Position numbers and translations under genes: made by a program
Part shown: positions 57,521-64,000 of the stretch, piece by piece
Numbering within the stretch: position 1 is the first letter of the stretch
Layout of the letters: every line of letters starts with the position of its first letter
The notes under the pieces: generated by a model
Told to the model about the DNA's origin: nothing
Seen by the model: only the letters and a program-made list of their open reading frames with translations
Database searches by the model: none
Source: Whitmania pigra
Taxonomy: Eukaryota > Annelida > Clitellata > Hirudinida > Haemopidae
Assembly: GCA_021613335.1 (NCBI GenBank)
Contig: JAJTWR010000383.1
Span: 371,082-435,081 of the forward strand
Length of the DNA stretch: 64,000 bases
Direction: 5' to 3'

Positions 57521-57526
57521 AATAAA
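57521..57526 (+). promoter_or_regulatory. poly(A) signal of copy F
   Basis: AATAAA 27 nt after the stop codon of copy F. Confidence 0.5.
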
Positions 57527-58157
57527 CATTTTTAGATTTAACTTTCTGTGCGTAATTTTACTCTACGGCCGAGAGAATTAGTGATAAAAAATTCAAATTC
57601 AAAATTCTAGATCAAGTATAACCATAATTTGGTTATAAACAGAGAAACGTTCCACTGAACATACTTCAAACCGACGTTCATGCATTAAGCCACGATGTAT
57701 AAAACAAATCAATTTAATCAACTGCGTCGTCATCTATGAAATTGAACTTAGAAATATGAATCAACTAATTTATTTACCGACAATCAACTCACGTGTCCCA
57801 CAAATAGACCTGAAGTAATATTAGAAGCTATGGAAAATATCTCGTAACCTTTGGAAGCCACTTATTAGAAAAGATGTTCCGGCAGGAGTTGTTTGCATTA
57901 CATTTTCAAATGTGTTATTTCAATTTGCCTAATAAGTTAAATGAGAAAGACATGGCACTGCAATACCAATTTGAAATTTAATGGCGCTTTTTGTGATTCA
58001 GTTTATTAACATTCAAAACTCTCACTGATATTTTAAAACGGATAATAGATATGATATTGTTGTTCTACAATAAATATCTTTAATTTAATGGGTAAATTAA
58101 TTATCGATCCACCACTCGCCAACAAACATTCATTCCAAAGTCCTCCTCGCGGATTCA

Positions 58158-58165
58158 TATATAAG
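58158..58165 (+). promoter_or_regulatory. TATA box candidate of copy G
   Basis: TATATAAG 54 bp before the ATG at 58219. With a start site about 30 bp downstream, this leaves a 5' UTR of roughly 25-30 nt. The stretch 57527-58157 between copies F and G holds nothing else I recognise. Confidence 0.45.
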
Positions 58166-58218
58166 TTAGCGTTAAAATATTTGACGTTGTTTAATATTAG
58201 AACAAATACTTTGACGCT

Positions 58219-61200
58219 ATGGAATTTGATTCTGCTTTAGAAAAAGTCAGCGCCTTCAAGCCAATTCAACTTGCTGTCTTCACGTTTATTTGTCTAAGCA
58301 AGTCGTTCGTCGTGGCAATTATTGGAGTCAGCGTGATTTTCATAGGTAAGAGTTACCATTTCAAGATATTTCTCTGTTCGACGATATTAAATTCACTAAT
58401 CAGCACATTCTCAGTTCGAGCGTCTATACCAGTGGTTCACGAAGTTATTTTTGGCGCCCCATTTTCAAAGAAAGAATTCTATTTTAATATCCTAATTATT
58501 GATCATAAGCAGTAAGGCCGAGAGTTTATCCTAGTTCTTATGTTCATGGAAGGCAATGGACAAATGACAAAGCTTTTAATTGATTGTTACTTTTATAAAT
58601 TACTATTACGCTAAATTATTTTGAATTTCTTGCAATTATTTTGCCACACTTAGGCTGGCAACCGAAACACTATTGCAACAGTTCGTTGCCATACCTTGAC
58701 TCTTCTTCATCAAGTTCATCAGATGTCAATAATTTTCTACAAACTGATAATCGACCGGTAAATTTTACACAAAAATCTTCAGGCAGTTAATTAAGCCTTA
58801 ACTAACTATGAACAAGACTAAATGGGGTTATTATATATGCACGTGTTACAGAATCTCAGCGAACTATTAGATCCCAGATGTCATCAGTATGAACTGATGA
58901 ACATAACCATTCACAATGACACCAAATTCTTCTACAAAGCAGCACCTTGTATCAAAGGATGGACGTACATCAATGAAGGCTACCATACAATTGTAGAAGA
59001 GGTTTAAAATGTTAAACTGACAATCTATAAATCAAATACTAAAATATTCATAAAACCCAATTCACAAATTTTTTTGTGTTTCAGTGGGACCTCATCTGTG
59101 AAAGGGGTTTCCTGGTCGAATTGTCCCACAGCGTCTTTCCGTTGGGTTCCCTGATTGGAGACAGCCTTCTGACCTTTCTCATCGACAAATATGGAAGAAA
59201 AACTCTCCACCTGGCTACGCACGCTGCCATCTGCATCATTGGAATTGCTCACGCATTTTCCACAAACTACATCATGTTTGTTGTGACGAAAGTTGTTCTC
59301 GGGATGTTCTCATCCGTGAGTTATTTTATTTTTAAAATCATCTTAACAATGTGTGCTCATAAAAGCTTTTAAGCATGGCACGAATAACTCGAATTCATGT
59401 TGGTTCTCCGTTTTAAATATCCATGTTAATAAATACTCAGAAATAGTTGTAGGCAGGTGTTTGGTAACAGGTAGTTGGTGATTGAATGCGTAGAAGGTGA
59501 CTTCAAGACAAACAAAAACAGTTTAAAAATCATAGGTCTTACTTTAAAGGTGAACTTTACTTCTGGAAATCTCTTGAGCTTGGAAATGTTCAGTTCAAAA
59601 CGTAGAGCACTCTCTGCTATGGGTGGACAGCTCGTAGTCATAGCGATCTTAATCGTAACACCTGTCTTAGCCTGGAACCTGACCAATTGGAGGCGTTTCC
59701 TTCTCTTTACCACTACGATATCTGCTCTCTTTCTAATCGTGGGAATGTGAGTTCGCTGTGTTGTCACTGCTAAATGCATTTTTCTAATCTGAAATCATAT
59801 GATTTATTATTGATAAATCCGTCTTAATTTATTTTATATTTTAGTTTTAATTTGAATCTAGTTTTAAATTCTTTAAAGGTTCTTACCAGAATCTCCTCAA
59901 TGGCTTTTCTCAGTCGGAAGGTTCGAAGAGGCCGACAAAATATTGCGAACGATGGCCAAATGGAATGGTATCAAAGTGAGATTGAATTTACTGAAGTATA
60001 AACAAATTAAAAAAAAAATGTTAATAAAAATCCACCACATGTGTTTTGCTATTGATACAAATTTTTAGATTTCTTAATATTATCCCCACATTATTTTATT
60101 TAATTATTCTAAGTTTTAAAGAATCATTGAAACTTTTTCAAATATGTTCTAGCTTACACAAGGAACAAAGCTTCTATCACCGGTAACCATTGAGATTAAA
60201 TTAGCAGAGGGAGATGGTGATGGCTTGAGGCATCATGAAATTCAGGTGACGAAAACCAAAAATTTAATTGGCAATAGCTCTCTTGATAAAAATGCCGGCG
60301 ACATAATGGCTATAAAAGACCAAATTAACAGTTTCAACAATACTAAAATCGACACAACAATGGCAGAAGCAGCATCAATGCCTCTAACAGCAAAACATCT
60401 CTTCACAGATTCAACTCTTTTGAAGTTTATAGTCTTAATGAGCTTTATTTGGTGAGCATTCGTAGCTGATTATTATTTAGAAGTTATTCAATGTCTGCTG
60501 TTGGCATTATTTTCTACTAGGTTTTGCTATATTCCAGCAAATAATCACTTTTGTCATAAATGATAATGCTATAATTCCTTTACGAAAATATGTAGAAGAC
60601 TTAAAGGTAACGAGCATTATTCAATCCTTTGGAATTTCATTTAAAGGATATTTCGTTGTCGAATTGAAGGCTAAAAGGTCAATTTAACCAAGAAATCATT
60701 GCTCACAGGATTATTTGTATTTTAAAATTTAGTAGACGTAATGCAGCGACGGGTCATTTCAATCTCTTGATATTGTTATAAATACGTACTGTTGATTTCA
60801 GGTTTAGCAACAATATCGTGATGAGTGGCGTGATCCTTGCCACTCCCAGTTTGGGAGGAAATAGATTCTTCAATTTCTTCTTGTTATTTATAGTTGACAT
60901 TCCGTCACTCGTTGTAGCAACTGCGATGTGCAGCAGGTTGAAAACAATATTTATTTGCAACTAATTATATTATTACCTTTGCAATAAAAATACTTTAGTA
61001 CTTAAAACAAGTTAATGACAATCGATGACATGTATAAAAAATTGTCATGAAGAATAGATTATATATTGCGATTCATAATTTATCTGAAATATTTCCTCAG
61101 AATTGGAAGAAAACCAATGTTATTTATTTCTCAACTTATGGGCGGAATTTTTGCAGGATCAATAGTTCTTATGCCTCTGAATATCGGTAAATATTAAATA

Positions 61201-61994
61201 TACTGATTTCAATATTTATATAAAATGAGATTGAAAAAACTATGCAATTAGAATATAACAAAATAATAAGTGTTAAAGGAAGAGTTTAATTCAAAATAAT
61301 AAATACAATGTAAAGTAATGCAATCGATGAAAACATTTAATGAAGCTGGAGTAAACATGTTTTGGTGGAGATTCGTCTTAATAGTCTTGTCTAAAAGCTT
61401 CTTGATGGTGTCGAAGTCCGTCATATTTCTCTACACCAAAGAAATATTCCCAGTGAGACTATGGTAAGTTACCTTCACAAGATATAGTGTAGTAGGTTAA
61501 TTAAAATGAACCGCATAAACTTAATAATCAAATGAAAAGCAGAGTTTAATTGAAAAACCTTGTCAAAGCTAAATTAAAATGATTCCATAGCAACATCATA
61601 GGTAATTTGAATATTTGAAATTTTATGTTTTAATGAACACGAAAACACAAAGCCACAAAAATGTTACACAATACAATTTATGTTAGCGCAACGGCATACG
61701 GAATCTGCCAATTATGGGGAAGAATTGGTTTAATCCTGGCACCAACAGCATCTTATATGGTAAATACAACATTTTACATTTTTCAAAAAAAAAATAAATA
61801 AAAATAACAAAGTCTCATTTAAAAATCATTAAAATAACCAATTCACATTGTAGATGAAGACAGGTTACAAAAAAATGCCTTTCATATTTTTTGCAATAGC
61901 ATCAATATCCAGCAGTTTAATGATGTATTTCCTGCCAGAAACAAAAGACAAGATATCACCGGAAACGCCAAACGATTGCACCAAATTATACTAA
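58219..61994 (+). CDS. SLC22-like organic ion transporter, copy G, divergent (12 exons, 585 aa)
   Basis: Exons: 58219-58345, 58654-58757, 58852-59001, 59085-59315, 59550-59746, 59879-59975, 60153-60451, 60802-60936, 61101-61186, 61346-61463, 61687-61759, 61854-61994; 1758 nt, open to TAA. The exon 2 equivalent is split by a 94-bp phase-0 intron (58758-58851) seen in no other copy; without it the frame hits TAA at about 58788. Loop motif DKYGRK at about residues 161-166, PESPQW at about 273-278, C-terminal [16 protein letters not shown]. Compact: no transposon in any intron. Predicted plasma-membrane organic-ion carrier, the most diverged member here, substrate unknown. The exon 9 (61346) acceptor lacks a good polypyrimidine tract, so that boundary is less sure. 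Confidence 0.85.
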
Positions 61995-62028
61995 TAAAAA
62001 AAAATTAAAACTATTGACGATCTGCACC

Positions 62029-62034
62029 AATAAA
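62029..62034 (+). promoter_or_regulatory. poly(A) signal of copy G
   Basis: AATAAA 35 nt after the stop; another overlaps the stop itself (61993-61998). The tRNA array begins about 65 bp further on. Confidence 0.5.
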
Positions 62035-62155
62035 ACAAAACAAAGTGCATTAATTGCTCTCTCACATTAAATAGTAAATAATAAGACAACAATAAGTCCC
62101 GTTTAACGACTGAGAGAAGGAGCCAAAGAAAGCTCCGTGATTCTCGTGCACGGCC

Positions 62156-62235
62156 GCCTAGGTAGGGCGTCAGTTTCATAATCCGATCTCGAAAGAGTGA
62201 TCTGAAGGTCGTGAGTTCGATCCTCACCCTGGGCA
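62156..62235 (+). pseudogene. tRNA-Met pseudogene (array edge copy)
   Basis: Lacks 12 nt of the D arm (GCCTAGGTAGGGCGTCAG) and has TTCATAA for the CTCATAA anticodon loop. The acceptor and T arms and the 19-nt intron are kept. The A box is destroyed, so it is probably not transcribed. Confidence 0.85.
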
Positions 62236-62391
62236 GGTGGAGTTTTGAGGGCAAACCTCGACATCAGAAGAGCCCCGTTTGGCGATTTGTTTCATCAAAT
62301 TGGCAGTATAGTGCAGGTGCACGGCGTTTTGGGCTCGTTTAACGACTGAGAGAAGGAGCCAAGGAAAGCTCCGTGATTCACGTGCACGGCC

Positions 62392-62483
62392 GCCTAGGTA
62401 GCGCAGTAGGTAGCGCGTCAGTCTCATAATCCGATCTCGAAAGAGTGATCTGAAGGTCGTGAGTTCGATCCTCACCCTGGGCA
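62392..62483 (+). tRNA. tRNA-Met(CAU), elongator type, with 19-nt intron
   Basis: Acceptor stem GCCTAGG pairs with CCTGGGC (one G-U), discriminator A. T arm GTGAG/CTCAC around TTCGATC. Anticodon CAT at 62425-62427. Intron 62429-62447 after position 37; removing it gives the canonical animal elongator Met anticodon arm TCAGTCTCATAATCTGA. Mature length 73 nt before CCA addition. Confidence 0.93.
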
Positions 62484-62639
62484 GGTGGAGTTTTGAGGGC
62501 AAACCTCGACATCAGAAGAGCCCCGTTTGGCGATTTGTTTCATCAAATTGGCAGTATAGTGCAGGTGCACGGCGTTTTGGGCTCGTTTAACGACTGAGAG
62601 AAGGAGCCAAGGAAAGCTCCGTGATTCTCGTGCACGGCT

Positions 62640-62731
62640 GCCTAGGTAGCGCAGTAGGTAGCGCGTCAGTCTCATAATCCGATCTCGAAAGAGTGATCTG
62701 AAGGTCGTGAGTTCTATCCTCACCCTGGGCA
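62640..62731 (+). tRNA. tRNA-Met(CAU) with 19-nt intron, T-loop variant
   Basis: Same structure as the copy at 62392, but the T loop reads TTCTATC instead of TTCGATC. This changes a conserved B-box position (G57 to T) and may weaken transcription or folding. Confidence 0.85.
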
Positions 62732-62880
62732 GGTGGAGTTTTGAGGGCAAACCTCGACATCAGAAGAGCCCCGTTTGCCGATTTGTTTCAAACTGGCACT
62801 AACTTGCGCACGGCGTTTTGGGCTCGTTTAACGACTGAGAGAAGGAGCCAAGGAAAGCTCCGTGATTCTCGTGCACGGCC

Positions 62881-62972
62881 GCCTAGGTAGCGCAGTAGGT
62901 AGCGCGTCAGTCTCATAATCCGATCTCGAAAGAGTGATCTGAAGGTCGTGAGTTCGATCCTCACCCTGGGCA
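62881..62972 (+). tRNA. tRNA-Met(CAU) with 19-nt intron
   Basis: Identical to the tRNA at 62392 through acceptor, D, anticodon and T arms; followed by TTTT. Confidence 0.93.
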
Positions 62973-63121
62973 GGTGGAGTTTTGAGGGCAAACCTCGACA
63001 TCAGAAGAGCACCGTTTGCCGATTTGTTTCAAACTGGCACTAACTTGCGCACGGCGTTTTGGGCTCGTTTAACGACTGAGAGAAGGAGCCAAGGAAAGCT
63101 CCGTGATTCGCGTGCACGGCC

Positions 63122-63213
63122 GCCTAGGTAGCGCAGTAGGTAGCGCGTCAGTCTCATAATCCGATCTCGAAAGAGTGATCTGAAGGTCGTGAGTTCGATC
63201 CTCACCCTGGGCA
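63122..63213 (+). tRNA. tRNA-Met(CAU) with 19-nt intron
   Basis: Identical structural elements; the upstream flank has GTGATTCGCG where most units have GTGATTCTCG. Confidence 0.93.
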
Positions 63214-63369
63214 GGTGGAGTTTTGAGGGCAAACCTCGACATCAGAAGAGCCCCGTTTGCCGATTTGTTTCATCAAATTGGCAGTATAGTGCAGGTGCAC
63301 GGCGTTTTGGGCTCGTTTAACGACTGAGAGAAGGAGCCAAGGAAAGCTCCGTGATTCTCGTGCACGGCC

Positions 63370-63461
63370 GCCTAGGTAGCGCAGTAGGTAGCGCGTCAGT
63401 CTCATAATCCGATCTCGAAAGAGTGATCTGAAGGTCGTGAGTTCGATCCTCACCCTGGGCA
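63370..63461 (+). tRNA. tRNA-Met(CAU) with 19-nt intron
   Basis: Identical structural elements; preceded by a type A spacer. Confidence 0.93.
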
Positions 63462-63617
63462 GGTGGAGTTTTGAGGGCAAACCTCGACATCAGAAGAGCC
63501 CCGTTTGCCGATTTGTTTCATCAAATTGGCAGTATAGTGCAGGTGCACGGCGTTTTGGGCTCGTTTAACGACTGAGAGAAGGAGCCAAGGAAAGCTCCGT
63601 GATTCGCGTGCACGGCT

Positions 63618-63709
63618 GCCTAGGTAGCGCAGTAGGTAGCGCGTCAGTCTCATAATCCGATCTCGAAAGAGTGATCTGAAGGTCGTGAGTTCGATCCTCA
63701 CCCTGGGCA
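63618..63709 (+). tRNA. tRNA-Met(CAU) with 19-nt intron
   Basis: Identical structural elements, with a normal T loop. Its upstream base GGCTG matches only the unit at 62640, four copies earlier. Confidence 0.93.
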
Positions 63710-63858
63710 GGTGGAGTTTTGAGGGCAAACCTCGACATCAGAAGAGCACCGTTTGCCGATTTGTTTCAAACTGGCACTAACTTGCGCACGGCGTTTTGGG
63801 CTCGTTTAACGACTGAGAGAAGGAGCCAAGGAAAGCTCCGTGATTCTCGTGCACGGCC

Positions 63859-63950
63859 GCCTAGGTAGCGCAGTAGGTAGCGCGTCAGTCTCATAATCCG
63901 ATCTCGAAAGAGTGATCTGAAGGTCGTGAGTTCGATCCTCACCCTGGGCA
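63859..63950 (+). tRNA. tRNA-Met(CAU) with 19-nt intron
   Basis: Identical structural elements; last full copy in the window. Confidence 0.93.
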
Positions 63951-64000
63951 GGTGGAGTTTTGAGGGCAAACCTCGACATCAGAAGAGCACCGTTTGCCGA

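Larger units (their letters stand above)
62097..64000 (+). repeat. tandem array of tRNA-Met gene units (241/248 bp)
   Basis: Eight unit starts; tRNA-to-tRNA spacings are 236, 248, 241, 241, 248, 248 and 241 bp. Units start CGTTTAACGACTGAGAGAAG, carry one tRNA, then GGTGGAGTTTTGAGGGC (a T4 stretch suitable as RNA polymerase III terminator) and one of two spacers: type A with CATCAAATTGGCAGTATAG, type B with AAACTGGCACTAACTTGC. The window ends inside the array, so its length is unknown. The 67-92-codon minus-strand frames in every unit are tRNA antisense and not genes. Confidence 0.95.

Noticed and set aside
61991..63969. Repeated minus-strand open frames of 67-92 codons starting MPSKLHLPRVRIELTTFRS
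   Set aside because: They are the antisense of the tRNA-Met units; their regular recurrence comes from the array and there is no gene evidence.
62097..64000. CRISPR-like array of direct repeats
   Set aside because: Units are 241-248 bp, each a full tRNA gene plus spacer, in a eukaryotic context; there are no short repeats with unique spacers.

Overview
This is a eukaryotic, AT-rich animal genomic window. Its genes are split into about 11 short exons with GT-AG (occasionally GC-AG) introns. It carries hAT DNA transposons, CR1/L2/Jockey-type LINE fragments and tRNA-derived SINEs, and ends in a tandem array of intron-containing tRNA-Met genes. The compact introns, the hAT load and the SINEs suggest a marine invertebrate, perhaps a tunicate. 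That taxonomic guess is inference; nothing here proves it.

Positions 1-62000 hold one gene family in head-to-tail array, all on the + strand: SLC22-like (organic cation/anion/carnitine type) major-facilitator transporters. I reconstructed seven full-length copies exon by exon. Six have open reading frames: A 43-5553, B 10180-17390, D 31682-40459, E 42606-50755, F 52698-57494 and G 58219-61994 (577-590 aa). Copy C (19195-26623) has the full exon set but two frameshifts. Exon boundaries and intron phases are the same in all copies, with one extra intron in G. A-E form a young, similar subgroup; F and G are divergent older members. Between the genes lie decayed family pieces: 9397-9715, 18116-18686, 26935-28325, 40855-42061 and 51442-51630. 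C and D are a recent ~12.5 kb tandem duplication.

Mobile elements sit in introns and spacers. hAT elements with perfect 8-bp target duplications lie at 5602-6336, 13479-14999 (with another nested at 13520-13971), 28546-29922, 36763-38122 and 44259-45556. More decayed hATs lie at 47000-49550 and 55541-56253. Each of these last two was hit by an unusual foldback element (47597-48558 and 55950-56021) with ends built of short GC-rich subrepeats and 9-bp target duplications. LINE reverse-transcriptase fragments are at 1015-1400, 7915-8390, 20640-21240, 35537-38382 and 41040-41690. SINEs are at 5127, 10507, 28903, 51781 and 56250.

From about 62097 to the window end is a tandem array of 241/248-bp units, each with one elongator tRNA-Met(CAU) gene interrupted by a 19-nt intron at the canonical 37/38 site. 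There are seven intact copies and one damaged edge copy. The two unit lengths alternate as AABBAAB, a four-unit higher-order repeat. The transporters probably act at the plasma membrane on small organic ions; no substrate can be read from sequence alone.
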